From contig CM055877.1 of NCBI GenBank assembly GCA_029582165.1, positions 33,444,249 through 33,508,248 of the forward strand: DNA of 64,000 bases, in the 5' to 3' direction. Positions within the stretch are counted from its first letter, which is position 1. Each line of letters starts with the position of its first letter. The notes beneath the pieces are model-generated. The model was not told the DNA's origin and did no database searches. It saw nothing but the letters and a program-made list of their open reading frames with translations. This document shows positions 53,480-64,000 of the stretch, in pieces. Both the position numbers and the translations under genes were made by a program. The stretch comes from Portulaca oleracea (Eukaryota > Streptophyta > Magnoliopsida > Caryophyllales > Portulacaceae).

Positions 53480-54700
53480 AACCTCAAGACATTATGGCTT
53501 GCCCAGTGGACAAGCCCATTTATGTACAAAAGTTGATTATTTTAATTAATAAAAAATATGACTCACCTTTGATGATATTATATGACCCTTTACGATGTTC
53601 TCTTAATAAAGGTCCAAAAAAATATGATTAAAGTCACAACAAAGTTAATGGATAACGTCTTAGACTGCATAATAGTTACTAGGCTTGAGTAATTTGATTT
53701 ATCGAATTATTTCTTGAATCCAACACAATCATGGTCAGCCCGTGGTTAGGCCCAACCATGCTGGATTTGGCAATTAAGTTTATAAATTAGTTATAACTCG
53801 CCTATTGTTGGCTTTATTCCATCTTTTACACTATCCACTTTCTCTGAGTAAATAAATAAAGCTTGTGTATACTATTTATATACTATGTGTAAATATGTGT
53901 CTGTATGTTGGGTCTTCATTATAGTCGGACCTAATTTTGAGATATTATTTTAGTCCGTGTAATGATCATTGGGTTTGAGAAGAAATAAGTATATAAACTT
54001 GATTAATTAACCTTAGATTTTACGGTTGACCCGGTGGTGAGGCACATCCGTTTTAAAGGTAAATTATCTTTGTTTATCGATTCATTTTAACCACCTTTGA
54101 TGATTTTATTCGGCCGTTCTCAATATTCTCTTACTCATGGTTCAAAGGAAATTGATTAATAATCAAACAATGTCCGTGTGTGTTGTTCTAGCCCCGCGTA
54201 ATAGTCTCAAGGTTAGAGAATATAAATTTATAAACTTGATTATTAAGTCTAACAAATCCATGGTCGGCCCATTGTTAAGCCCATCCATGGTGGAATTAAT
54301 AATTGAGTTTATAAGTCTATTTTAACTCACCGTTTAATGGCTTTATTCGGCCCTTTACAACATCCAATTTCCATGAGTTAAATAAATAAATGCATTGGGT
54401 CACAATAAAAAAGAGTTAGTAAATAAAAGTCAGATTGTCAGTGTGTTAAGCATTATTCTAGTCCATATAATAGGCAGTATAGCTTGAGTTAACCCAAGTT
54501 TGTTAGTTCAAGTGATGGATTCTCCTTAAAACGGTCGGCTTGTGGTTTAAGCCCATCCGAATTGAGAAACACTCATTTGCGTTTTCCAACTTATATCGAC
54601 TCGCTATATTTGACTTTACCCTGCCCTTTATAATGCTCTTGTTGTAAAAAGTGTTGTTGTCACACAAACCTGTATCATAATTAAGTTATTTCATGAGTCA
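53480..54700. repeat. Degenerate dimeric (A-B-A-B-A) tandem repeat
   Basis: Five related units carry a GCCC-n-GTGG-n-AAGCCCA(A/T)CC block (near 53,491, 53,731, 54,021, 54,261, 54,531) and an ACTCACC-n-TGAT-n-TTATTCGGCCCTTTAC block (near 53,561, 53,795, 54,087, 54,324, 54,597). Spacing alternates between about 235-240 and 272-292. Units two apart are more alike (526-529 bp), so the higher-order period is a dimer. Non-coding. Confidence 0.65.
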
Positions 54701-55029
54701 GTATATAGGTGTCTCACACGTTAGGAGGTATCATATATGGTCTAGTAAACCCAGGTCATGGGTAAGTTTTTGATCCATATTTCACGGGAGTCCTTAGCAT
54801 CAAAGAAAATGACGGGAGTGGGTCCAAGATAGTTTTCCTTTAAGTCAAGCTCGAGTCGCTTTGGAAGCCCCAAATTGACCGTCTAGGAAGCGTAGGGGTG
54901 TTTTGGTCATTACACGAGGGTTGGGATGAACCATAGAGGGTCAAGTCAAACCCCGAAAACCAACCTCGAGGAGGCTAGGAAGAAGTCGTGAGGGAACAAG
55001 GCCAACCCAAAAGAATCATGTTAAAGAAT
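54701..55029. other. Unassigned sequence upstream of LTR
   Basis: No coding sense. Probably leader of element E or upstream part of the next LTR; the junction is not visible. Confidence 0.35.
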
Positions 55030-55851
55030 CTCATGTTTTTGGGCAAAATTTGGTAACAAGCTATCAAAGACACGTCTTCACTCTTTTTATCATAACTTCT
55101 TCAATCTAACTCCGATGAACATGAAATTTGGTGAGCTTACAGTACACGCCGAGTGCATTCCATCGATATACTATGGGCCTAACACAGAGTTTGGATGAAG
55201 AAGTTACGCGAGTTAAAAGTCGGCACGAAAAGCTAACCAGAAACGCTAGCAGCGCCTCCCCCAGTAGCGCCCTTTTCCTTTGTTATAAAGAGACGCTAGC
55301 AGCGTCCATCCATGCACTGGCAGCTTCTCTTTATTTTTCGCCCAGTACACGTTTCTTCTTCCGCCTTTTTCGTTTTTTTCTTTCCCCCTTTCCATTATAT
55401 AAGGTTTTCCTCCTCCATTTTAGATGAAGTTGTTGAACATTGAGTTTTAGGTTTAGCCTCTTAAAGAACACTTTGTGACTTTTAGGGTATTTGAAACCCT
55501 TGTAATTAAGATTAATCCTTGGCGGATTAATTAGTTAATTTCCTTTTATTCAAGTGAGTTGGTGTGTTTTCTTCCAATTCTCGAGTGGCAATTTTTGGAG
55601 TTTCAAGTGTAGGTGCTTGTGGTGAATCCTTGCAGCCTTCTTGAGGTTCTTTGGCTAATTGGTGAGTTTTACTGTTTAATTAGTCATATATCTTTATTAT
55701 TATTGTTGTCGTGTTGATTTTCATCATTAATCTGCCAAAAACCCTAAAAATTAATGGTACTTTTATGAGTTTCAAATTGGGGTTTTCTTAAACTCTAGAG
55801 TAATTGTGATCCTTGGGTGATTAATCTTGCTTCCTTAGTCGTCCCAGATCA
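55030..55851 (+). repeat. 5' LTR of decayed gypsy element (left end approximate)
   Basis: Carries the shared LTR module (CATAACTTCTTCAATCTAACT at 55,090 to GATGAAGAAGTTACGCG at 55,195), a cassette with CGCTAGCAGCGCC and AGACGCTAGCAGCGTCC, and a TATA-like TTATAAAGAG (55,282). It ends CCCAGATCA before a primer-binding site. Confidence 0.6.
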
Positions 55852-55867
55852 TTTAGTATCAAAGCGA
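55852..55867 (+). promoter_or_regulatory. Degenerate primer-binding site
   Basis: TTTAGTATCAAAGCGAGG corresponds to TTTGGTATCAGAGCGAGG with two G-to-A changes. Confidence 0.6.
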
Positions 55868-56620
55868 GGTTTAGAACTCATATTTGGGTGAAAATTTCCA
55901 AATTTTTGTGGTGTTTGTTCTTGGTGATTTGGGCATTGTTCTTGATGTTTATGGATGCAAAACTCATACTTGATGAATAATATTGGTCCCTTGATGTGTT
56001 AGGAGTGTTGGGATATGATTTTTATAATTTGGGTCCAAGTATTCATTAAGTATTGGGTTGGTTTTTGAATTTAAATTGCCCAGAATTTCGTTTCTCTATT
56101 TGGAATTTTTTATGGATGTTGGCATGTTTGGGTTGATTTTGTTGTGAATTTTGGTGCTTGAGTGGATGTTATACATGCCCCTTGTTGTTGGTTGTGATTT
56201 GTTGGGAGTAAATAGGTGTTATTGTTGTTGATTGGGAGTTGGTTTGGAGTTGATTTGGATAGCGTTTAAAAAGGTAGTTGAAGTGTTGTGCAATTTGAAG
56301 TTTTGGTGGTTATTCATGCTTCTTTTATGGATGTCAATGGTTGAATTGGGTGTTAATTGTTGAGTTGTTTGATTTTGTTGGATAACCTTATGTTGGCTAT
56401 TGTCGTGATTGTGTGAGGTGATCCCTTGGTGTATAATCTTGCCTTGTTGATTATCCCCTATTGTTGCTCGTTCATCATTTCCCATTGTTGGATTCACCCC
56501 ATCTTCCCCCACGAAAAAATAGCCTCACAAAAACTCCACAAAAAAATCCTTAGCCATGAAAGAACCCTAAAGCCCCATCCGAATGTATTTTCCTTAGCCC
56601 GTCAGTCCCCGCAACTCGTC
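55868..56620 (+). other. Gypsy 5' untranslated leader
   Basis: Rich in TTGTTG and GGTTGA; no conserved ORF. The minus-strand frame at 56,219-56,512 is low-complexity. Confidence 0.4.
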
Positions 56621-57960
56621 AAATGGCCTCATCGTCTAATCAAATGGGCGTACAAAAATTCCTCACTCAATCTAACTCCCCTTCCGAAACCCCTCTTGAT
56701 ATGGCACTTCAGCATATCATATATAGTCAGGAAGTGATACAACGTCAAGTGACCAATTTGAGTTATGTCGTGGTTAAATTGCAAATCGGTTCCCTATGAA
56801 AGGTTCATGGTGATTCCTCTCGAAATTCTAGACCTGGACATGGTGGTTATAAGAGATCTTATAACGAGCATCGAAGGCCCCATGTTGAACCCCATTGTAG
56901 TATTTTTACTCATGGACTTAAAGTTGGCTATCCTCATGATTGGAGAAAGAAGAAGAAGGCTTAATCATGGTCTTCTAGCAAGTGTGATGTTCACTCTTGG
57001 TATGAGGTTCCGTACCAAAGAACTCGATCTTCGAAGTCATCCAAACCATCTATTGAAGCTTGCGAGGAGGAGGAGGAATATCTTAGAAAGCTCAAGGGTA
57101 GAAAATGCTTCAATTGTAGGGAGTATGGCTACTACCAATCGCAATGCCCTACCAAGATGTTTGAATCACCCCAAGCAAGTGTGATGGATGGTTCGGACTC
57201 CTCTACGATTATTGTTGAGACTCAAGTTCAAAAGGAAGAGGTCTTGGCTCTTAGGCGATCCCTAGTCATGACCAAGGGTCCCCAGGATGATTCTTAGCGG
57301 GAAATGCTCTTCCATACCCGATGCACCATCAACGATAGAGTGTGCAAGATGATAATCGATAGTGGGAGCTGTGCATCTACTACTTTGATGGAGAAGCTTC
57401 AATTGTCCGTTCTAGCTCATCCCCAACCTTATAGCTTGTAGGGGCTTAAATATGGTTGTCATCTTTAGGTATATCAACGAGCCTTGATATCTTTGTTCAT
57501 TGGTTCTTACATAGATAGTGTTCTTTGTGATATCGTTCCCATGGATGCTTGTCATTTGCTCCTTGGAAAACCTTGGCAATATGATTGACATGCTATCCAT
57601 GATGGTCATGACCTCCTTCTTGATGGGAAACAAACGGATTGTGCTCATACCCCTCTCACCTATCCAACTTCATGAAAATCAAACCGTGGTGGGAAGTGAG
57701 AAGAGAGACCTCTTTCTCATGAGCAAACCACGGGATGAGAGTGCTTTGAGCGAAAGGAAGCCACATTTGCTTTTACTCTTGCAAAAAGGCAATCTCAGTA
57801 AGGTTGAGAGAGCCATAACTCCTCAAAATTTTCCTATCTCCCTCCCTTGTCCCACACCCCCTCAAAACAAGCCTCCCGCCAAGCCTTACTTCATGGATGA
57901 AAGTTATGGTGTTCGGTTTGCTAGTTTACCCCTCACGAGGATGCTTCCATAGTTGAGTAT
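56621..57960 (+). pseudogene. Gypsy gag C-terminus and aspartic protease remnant
   Basis: Near 56,622, MASSSNQMGVQKFLTQSNS opens a frame with a helical linker (MALQHIIYSQEVIQRQVTNL). After stops, KGRKCFNCREYGYYQSQCP (57,094-57,150) is a zinc knuckle whose His is Tyr. The protease follows: MIIDSGSCASTTLMEKLQL (57,349-57,405, catalytic DSG intact), HPQPYSL, ALISLFIGSYIDSVLCDIVP and MDACHLLLGKPWQYD. This is the order and wording of plant Ty3/gypsy protease. At least five stops or frameshifts occur. Then NQTVVGSEKRDLFLMSKPRD to PTPPQNKPPAKPYFMDE parallels the C-terminal part of the TR-GAG protein at 50.2-50.4 kb. RT, RNase H and integrase are absent. Confidence 0.75.
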
Positions 57961-58079
57961 TTCAAGATCTATCACTTCCCTAGCCATGGACTCTCGATCA
58001 ATGACTACATTGAGGAGTTCAATCACCTCGTGAGAGTTAGGGTTGAGAAGGCGAGCTGCTTTAGAGGTCAACATGCTTC

Positions 58080-58740
58080 ACTTTAGGTTCGTCTCTATCG
58101 GACCATTCCCGAGCCTTCTAAGGGGCTTCAAAGGGACCATTCACGCTTTTGATCATAACTCCTTTAATATAACTTTGATGTGTCTCAAATTTTGAGAGTT
58201 TAGACACCGAGAGCTTTCCATTGATATCTTACGGGCCTAAAAAAGAGTCCAGTTGAAGTAGTTATGTGCGTTTGAAGTCGGTAGAGAAAAGATGCCCACA
58301 GGACAGTCGCACCCGAGTTGTCTTGTGACTCGCCCAAGTCCTTATTCTGGCCGGACGACGCTGCTGTGCCCGATTTTCATCGCGCCCGCGACAAATCCCG
58401 TGGCACCCGCGACCACCCACAGTTCGGCTGCTGCCTGCGCGTGTCTTTGGTGTTAAATGTTATGTTTTACTGTTTTACCCCCCATTAGTGTAAATACCCC
58501 TTTAGCTTGTTTTCCAAGATAGTTTTTGATGATGAATGTTTAGGAGATAGACTCAAGAAAAATCCTCTCCATTGGAGAGTGTTGTAATTGTTGGTTTTCA
58601 ATATGGTGAGATGTCTCTCTTTAAAATTGTCCATATCTATTAATTTCATGTTGATCTCCATTAACCCAAAAACCCTAAAAATTGGTTCATAGTGTTTATG
58701 AGTTCTATGGGTGGATTTCCATCATCCACATGGTTTTCAT
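58080..58740 (+). mobile_element. LTR-like segment of the same superfamily
   Basis: GTTCGTCTCTATCGGACC, then the shared module (CATAACTCCTTTAATATAACT, ACCGAGAGCTTTCCATTGAT, AGTTGAAGTAGTTATGTGCG at 58,143-58,270) and a different GC-rich cassette (TCGCACCCGAG, CGCGCCCGCGAC, CACCCGCGACCACCC at 58,300-58,425). Its body differs from the 55-kb LTR, so it is not simply the partner LTR. Confidence 0.5.
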
Positions 58741-58894
58741 AGACCCTAGGTCCCGATCCTCTCCATAAACATTCAAGAAGGGTTGGGTAATGAGTGTGAT
58801 CGTCTTGGACCTTTTAGAGCTACTCTACTTTGGATTATCGACGCATGAGAGTCGCATTGGATTCTACCCCCAAGAGTTGAGGGCGACTCTTCTT
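58741..58894 (+). pseudogene. Fragment of the Gag-extension reading frame, cut by CACTA
   Basis: Ends in GFYPQELRATLL, matching GFNPQELRATLF at 50,510-50,545. In that element the polypurine tract and 3' LTR follow at once, so here they would be expected next, but CACTA starts at 58,895. Confidence 0.5.
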
Positions 58895-58914
58895 CACTAC
58901 AAAAGGGTAACAAA

Positions 58915-59410
58915 AATAAGACCGTTTTGAACGGTCTCAATTCAACTTGAACGGTCGCTCGACAGGGCGGGCGACCGTTCATTTGCGACCGTTGGGGACG
59001 GTCGCATCTCAAGGGTCGTTTGTGGAAGCAGACGAGCGTTCATGAACGGTCGCTAACTAGCGACCGTTCAATGAATGGTCGTCCACATTTGCGACCGTTT
59101 ATGAACGGTCGTTAGTCATTGTAACCGTTTATGAACGGTCGTTAGTCATTGTAACCGTTTATTAACGGTCGTTACCTAGCTACCGTTCAGCTGAACGGTC
59201 GCCCATATTATTTTTTTTTTCGAAAAAAAGTTATTGTTGAGGGTTTCTGGTAATATAATCTTTGCAGAATATATTTGAAGTATAAGTGCCAAACGGTCAC
59301 AAAATAAACGGTCGCAAATAGTAATATATATATATAAATGAATGGTCGCAAACAGTAGTATATATATATATAGTCAACGGTTGCAAGTCAACGGTCGCAA
59401 AATATATTAC
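58915..59410. repeat. CACTA subterminal repeats (GAACGGTCGC)
   Basis: GAACGGTCGC and its complement GCGACCGTTC, with close variants, occur about 15-20 times in both orientations (for example GACCGTTTTGAACGGTC at 58,920 and TTTATGAACGGTCGTTAGTC repeated at 59,098 and 59,126). Such motifs bind TNPA in En/Spm. Confidence 0.8.
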
Positions 59411-59530
59411 GTATCCGACAGTTAGTTTTTAAAGTTGTCCTCACAAACACTACGAAGGAGGGGGGTCATTAATGAATTTGAAGGGAGAGAATTGACCACT
59501 GGAAGGCGTCCCTTGCTGCTGCTGTTGATT

Positions 59531-62177
59531 TTATTCTACTTGGGACAATCTTCCTTCAAGTTGGCTCAACAGTTGTTGGTATTGGGAGACTTGACTCCTC
59601 AAAGACTGTTGTTCAGCCACCAAGGAAGCATAAGCAGATGGGGTAGGTGCGCCGGATGAGGAAGAAGATCCCTGACCATTGTGGCGTGCATAGCGGGCCG
59701 ACCTTTCGCAGAACATGCCCGTCGAGGATCCCAGGCCATAGATAGACTGATTCTTGACCGAGAACCCACCAGCGACATTGTAGAACACCGCGTTCGCTTC
59801 CACAGAATTGGGCTCCACGCCCGCTGCAGATACTTGCTCAAGATATTCATTCTGCAAATGATCAACATTAATGATAATTAGTAACCACAAATAAACGTAA
59901 AGCAAAGTAGTAATGTTGTTTGTTATCAAAACACGTTATCAATAGATGCCACAACTAAGGTAATATAGGGAGAGTTACATAAAAATTTCGGCAGAGTTTC
60001 CTTTGTAATATGGACTATCCCAAATTCATAATACGAAACATTAACCTGCAAATGACAATATAAACTCAACTTGTAGAATGAGGGGTCACATGCCCACTTT
60101 ACCACAACGAACATTTGCAACATATACAATCCTATCGAGCCACACGCTCGTTTCTAAACATAAGTTACACATTCCAACTTCCAACAACAAATCCAACACA
60201 TACAATCAAGTAACAATATACGGCCACACGCCGATTAACCCTATCGAGCCACACGCTTATTTCTAAACATAAGTTACACATTCCAACTTCCAACAACAAA
60301 TCCAACATATACAATCAAGTAACAATATACGGCCACATGCCGATTAATTCTATCGAGCCACACGCTCGTTTCTAAACATAAGTTACACATTCCAACTTCC
60401 AACAATAATTCCATCACATACAATCAAGTAACAATATACGACCACACGCCGATTAATCCTATCGAGCCACACGCTCGTTTCTAAACATAAGTTGCACATT
60501 CCAACTTCCAACAACAATTCCAACACATACAATCAAGTAACAATATACGGCTACACACTGATTAATCCTATCGAGCCACACGCTCATTTCTAAACATAAG
60601 TAGCACATTCCAACTTCCAACAACAATTCCAACACATACAATCAAGTAACAATATACGACCACACGTCGATTAATCCTATCGAGCCACACGCTCGTTTCT
60701 AAACATAAGTTACACATTCCAACTTCCAACAACAATTCCAACACATACAATTAAGTAACAATATACGGCCACACGCCGATTAATCTTATCAAGCCACACG
60801 CTCGTTTCTAAACATAAGTTGCACATTCCAACCTCCAACAACAATTCCAACACATATGATCAAGTAACAATATACGGCCACACGCCGATTAATCCTATCG
60901 AGCCACACGCTGGTTTTAAACATAAGTTGCACATTCCAACTTCCAACAACAATTCCAACACATACAATCAAGTAACAATATACGACCACACGGCGATTAT
61001 TCCTATCGACCCACACGCTCGTTTCTAAACATAAGTTGCACATTCCAACTTCCAACAACAATTCCAATCCATACAATCAAGTAACAATATACGGCCACAC
61101 GCCGATTAATCCTATCGAGCCACACACTCGTTTCTAAAAATAAGTTACACATTGCAACTTCCAACAACAATACCAACACATACAATCAAGTAACAATATA
61201 CGGCCACACGCTCGTTTCTAAACATAAGTTACACATTCCAACAACAATTCCAACAACAATTCCAACAAATAAATTATTAAACTAACTATAGAAGAAAATG
61301 ACTTACATAAACTTTGGCCGCCTTCGGGTTAGTCCATTGCTTGTTGTCGTGGGCGTCTTGCTTACAATGATAGTACTCTTTGACGTCCGCGGGGGATGGA
61401 TGCATCCCGTCACTAGCCTAGGAATATATTTAAAACATTACAGATATTACCTTAGAATTTGTATTGATGAAAAATGTCAAAGTAAAAGATGATGGGAGGC
61501 TTACCAATTTCCGCAAGTGTTTACCGGCGGACATCGCGCCACCGTAGTGCTTATTTTGGTCCGGGGCTTTGTTCTGATTCGCCGTGTATGCTTCGACCCG
61601 ACGCTTATAGGCCTCTTCCTCTCGTTTAGCCCACATCCTCGCCCGGATTTCAAATGACAAATGGGGGATTTCTTTGTTCCTTGGGGCTTTTTCTCCCGGT
61701 AGACCAGGCCCTTAAGGAGGTCACTGAATTTGCTATGCCACATATTGAAGACTTATTGAGCCAGGTCCATTTCATATTCGAAACGTTGCTATACAATAAC
61801 AAATAAAACAAATAAACACATAATTACTGTGCCATATATACTAACGAAGTCCAAATAAAATAATTATGTTTCGAAGGATTGTATTCTTACAAAGAAATAC
61901 GACCAATAAACCATTTTGTCTCCATCTTCCATATCATCGGCGCAAAGAGCCTACCCTTGGTAATGGGATTTTAGACTCTTCGACACGACCTTAATAACCT
62001 CAGGCAATGAGAACCTACAAGAAACGAGCAACAAGTGAGAGAGTCGCAATATTTATTAATTATTATGTATTGACCAAAATTAAAGTTGACATACCAGTCT
62101 TCCCCCCTAATGAGGGGGGTCCTTGGGTCGGGCGGTATACCGGGCTGGATCTTCCATAGAGGGGATGGTGGGGACAT
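59531..62177 (-). pseudogene. TNPA-like (Ptta/En/Spm) gene, five splice-consistent exons
   Basis: Reading leftwards: exon to 62,095 (PPSPLWKIQPGIPPDPRTP, GEDW, donor GTATGT); 62,014-61,891 (FSLPEVIKVVSKSLKSHYQG, DGDKMVYWSYFF, donor GTAAGA); 61,788-61,505 (RFEYEMDLAQ, stop, VFNMWHSKFSD, LSFEIRARMWAKREEEAYKR, GGAMSAGKHL, donor GTAAGC); 61,417-61,307 (DASPADVKEYYHCKQDAHDN, QWTNPKAAKVY, donor GTAAGT); 59,851-59,531 (NEYLEQVSAAGVEPNSVEAN, IYGLGSSTGMF, then Ser-rich and coiled QQSLRSQVSQYQQLLSQLE). W-x-N-x-x-A, a V/I-YGLG box and a C-terminal coiled coil fit the plant transposase Ptta family, which binds the subterminal repeats. An in-frame stop in the third exon and frame changes at 61,640 show decay. 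The long last intron holds a 109-bp array. Confidence 0.7.
60131..61260. repeat. 109-bp tandem array in TNPA intron
   Basis: Ten complete units of 109 bp (starts near 60,131, 60,240, 60,349, 60,458 and so on) plus a partial last unit. The unit reads CCTATCGAGCCACACGCTCG, TTTCTAAACATAAGTTACAC, ATTCCAACTTCCAACAACAA, TTCCAACACATACAATCAAG, TAACAATATACGGCCACACG, CCGATTAAT. Units are highly alike. The short sub-repeat TTCCAACAACAA recurs at the right end. The set of about 60-95 codon minus-strand frames is a by-product of the array. Confidence 0.92.
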
Positions 62178-62400
62178 GACGTATTCTTAAGTTGCACTAT
62201 AATAACCAATAATTTACCGCACAAATAATGAATTTAAAATTAATTTACATTTGATGCATGCAGTAAGTAATCAAATAATAACCATGACAACAAATTCAAT
62301 TATAACCAAACAAAATAAAAAAAAATATTTCTAAATTGTTACATCACACAACCCAATAAAAACAAATGACAGTTTAAACAAAAGAACCTACACGTGCGAC

Positions 62401-63721
62401 CTACCCATCATCATCATCACTAAGCAACTCAATAAATGCGGCGTTTTCTAATGCTTCATTCCCTTCTAATTCATCGTCCTGCACACCCTCTAGTATACAC
62501 CGATCTTCTCCTTCTTCATCATCACTAAATAGTTCGTCTCCCGAGCTATCTCGATTGTCAAGTAGGTCGAACTCAACAAGTGATGGGGGCTCCACATTGT
62601 TGTCTTCCTGAAATGCTTCATCATGATCATCGAGTCCATCTATTGTTTGCCTTGCCTTAATTGTTAGTGTAGCAGTCCATGATGATCTATCCATCTTGGT
62701 TGTTGGGTAATGAATGTACCCCACTTGTGTAGCCTGAGATGCCAACACAAAAGGCTCATACACCCTATACCTCTTTGCTTGGTTAACATCAACAAGCTTG
62801 TAATGATCATGCACGACTACGCTACCTTCACCCGGGTCGAACCATTAAACTTTGAACAAGTGGACTTTGTATTCGCTACTACGCCCAGTATAAACTAACT
62901 CAATAACCTCTTTCAAAATCCCGTAGAAGTCAGTTCCATTCACCCCTTTGACACACACCCCATAATTTGCATTCGTTGGTTTACTATCGGCACGTAGGCA
63001 TGGAAGTTGAAGTTGTTAATGTAGAAATGAGCCCTAGATAAAACATCCTTCATAGGGCCATTCGCTAAAGCAGTAACAACTTCGTCTCCTTTACCGGATG
63101 ATAAAACCTACAGAGTTGTTTAATAATTGCGAAATTAATCTCATGTAACCTATGTTAACCAATAATTTAAAACCAAACAACTGCAATTGAATGTTAACCT
63201 TTCTTCTCAACCAACGGGGGAATTCTTTGCGATGTTTGTTCCACAATTCACCATGCGGCGTACGTGGATGCAAACAGGACATCTCTTCCTCAAATTGACT
63301 TAAATAAGTCAACGTAGGTGAAAGTTCTACTGGATAAATAAGTTATTGATAATTGAACTGCCGATCTAATTAAGTTATGTTGTATATATACCTTTCATAT
63401 TCAGTCATTAAATCGGAGTTTGAAATGACACATTCATGCGCAACCTCATATTCTTGTTGGTCAAGGAATCTTTTCTTCCCTGCAGCTGGAGAGTACCCAA
63501 TGTTCGATGAAAACAACTCAAGTATTGCTCCATTGCCGTCGGATGCATCACCCAACTCGGGGCATGCGTTTCTTGGAAGGTCCCTTGATTTTGTGTGCAC
63601 TTCCAGTGCAAAGTACGCAGCACAAAAGTTGAAAATCTCCTCCGTTAAGAATGCATTACATATGGAACCTTCAACGCGTGCCTTGTTGCCAGCCTTCTTC
63701 TTCAAATGATGCAGAAATCTA
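62401..63721 (-). pseudogene. TNPD-like transposase gene, C-terminal exons (DUF4218/DUF4216 regions)
   Basis: Reading leftwards: exon 63,721-63,393 (FLHHLKKKAGNKARVEGSIC, FLTEEIFNFCAAYFALEVHT, the end of DUF4218); intron GTATAT to TTTAAG; exon 63,298-63,199 (QFEEEMSCLHPRTPHGELWN, KEFPRWLRRKV); intron GTTAAC to TGTAG; exon 63,107-62,401 (SSGKGDEVVTALANGPMKDV, ADSKPTNANYGVCVKGVNGT, DFYGILKEVIELVY, VHLFKV, stop, WFDPGEGSVV, then YEPFVLASQATQVGYIHYP, DUF4216, and an acidic tail ending LLSDDDDG). One base is lost near 62,995 (frame change) and TAA replaces a codon in FK-x-x-WFD at about 62,846. The catalytic DDE region lies upstream, outside the window. Confidence 0.85.
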
Positions 63722-64000
63722 CAACATTTGATAACCAACACGCGTCGAGGAATGCGTTACAAAGAAATATGCGGGTCCTAAATGTTTGATAAAATACACT
63801 ACAAATGCAATACAAATATTTAAGGAATTTTGGACGCTAATATACTGAACTTTTGGGGTATTGGACAATAATGCACTGAATTTTGACTTTGGACAATAAT
63901 GCACTTAACTTTAGGGGGTGTTGGACAATAATGCACTCGAGACAATTTCGACAGTGGCGAACTTGCTGACAATCTTACGAGACAGACCGAGAAGACAAAT
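63722..64000 (-). other. Intron of TNPD-like gene with small repeats
   Basis: No coding. The words TTGGACAATAATGCACT recur three times (63,860, 63,889, 63,921 areas) next to TTTTGGGG or TTAGGGGG, like the end of a small unclassified element. Confidence 0.5.

Larger units (their letters stand above)
58895..64000 (-). mobile_element. CACTA (En/Spm) transposon, runs off the window
   Basis: Begins with the terminal CACTACAAAAGGG. Subterminal zone 58,920-59,410 is full of short direct and inverted motifs. TNPA-like and TNPD-like genes follow, both on the minus strand, so 58,895 is the end distal to the TNPD gene. The other terminus is beyond 64,000. Both genes are damaged, so the copy is probably not autonomous. 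Confidence 0.88.

Noticed and set aside
60131..61260. Possible CRISPR array
   Set aside because: The units are contiguous 109-bp repeats without unique spacers, inside a plant transposon intron.

Overview
The window is nuclear DNA from a flowering plant, probably a eudicot. It is AT-rich and is built almost entirely of nested, mostly decayed transposable elements of plant type: Ty1/copia and Ty3/gypsy (including the Tat lineage), L1-type LINEs, CACTA, Mutator-like (MULE), hAT and Stowaway elements, and Helitrons. I found no intact ordinary host gene and no tRNA, rRNA or CRISPR array. The species cannot be named from the sequence.

Layout. 1.0-3.0 kb: the start of a transposon-associated ORF (DUF7745-like) abutting a minus-strand LTR. 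3.0-4.1 kb: a foldback MITE and another LTR fragment. 4.4-11.3 kb: a region rich in the octamer TGTGGTCA, split by a hAT element (6,426-10,142, 8-bp target duplication) that itself holds a hAT MITE, a MULE, two Helitrons and a further MITE. 12.0-14.6 kb: a non-autonomous CACTA element. 14.8-18.4 kb: LINE, LTR and copia remnants plus a 45-bp hairpin repeat. 19.6-20.3 kb: a foldback element. 21.7-23.1 kb: a Pack-MULE carrying a PPR-gene fragment. 23.8-28.4 kb: a complete but inactivated copia element with LTRs, primer-binding site (PBS) and polypurine tract (PPT). 28.7-32.3 kb: Stowaway and TRIM remnants and short repeats. 32.8-35.3 kb: a LINE cut off by a Tat-type LTR.

35.3-45.5 kb reads as the 3' half of a minus-strand Tat-lineage gypsy element. 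It has a 3' LTR with a duplicated promoter segment, a PPT, hypervariable 3'UTR repeats, two antisense plus-strand pseudogenes (a plant mobile domain gene and a DUF7745 gene with a recognisable intron), and decayed integrase, RNase H and RT. At 45,502 a plus-strand LTR element entered the RT. Its LTR was then hit by a Pack-MULE carrying exon 1 of a TPX2-like gene (45,675-46,670) and by a 4.6-kb LTR element (47,271-51,891).

That 4.6-kb element is the best preserved unit in the window. Its LTRs are closely similar, it has a 5-bp target duplication, PBS and PPT, and it carries one uninterrupted 500-codon Gag-like ORF, so it resembles a TR-GAG element. A related, more decayed gypsy element (gag plus protease) fills 55.0-58.9 kb. 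It is interrupted at 58,895 by a large CACTA element that runs off the right edge. The TNPA- and TNPD-like genes of this CACTA lie on the minus strand with splice-consistent exons, and a 109-bp tandem array sits in a TNPA intron.
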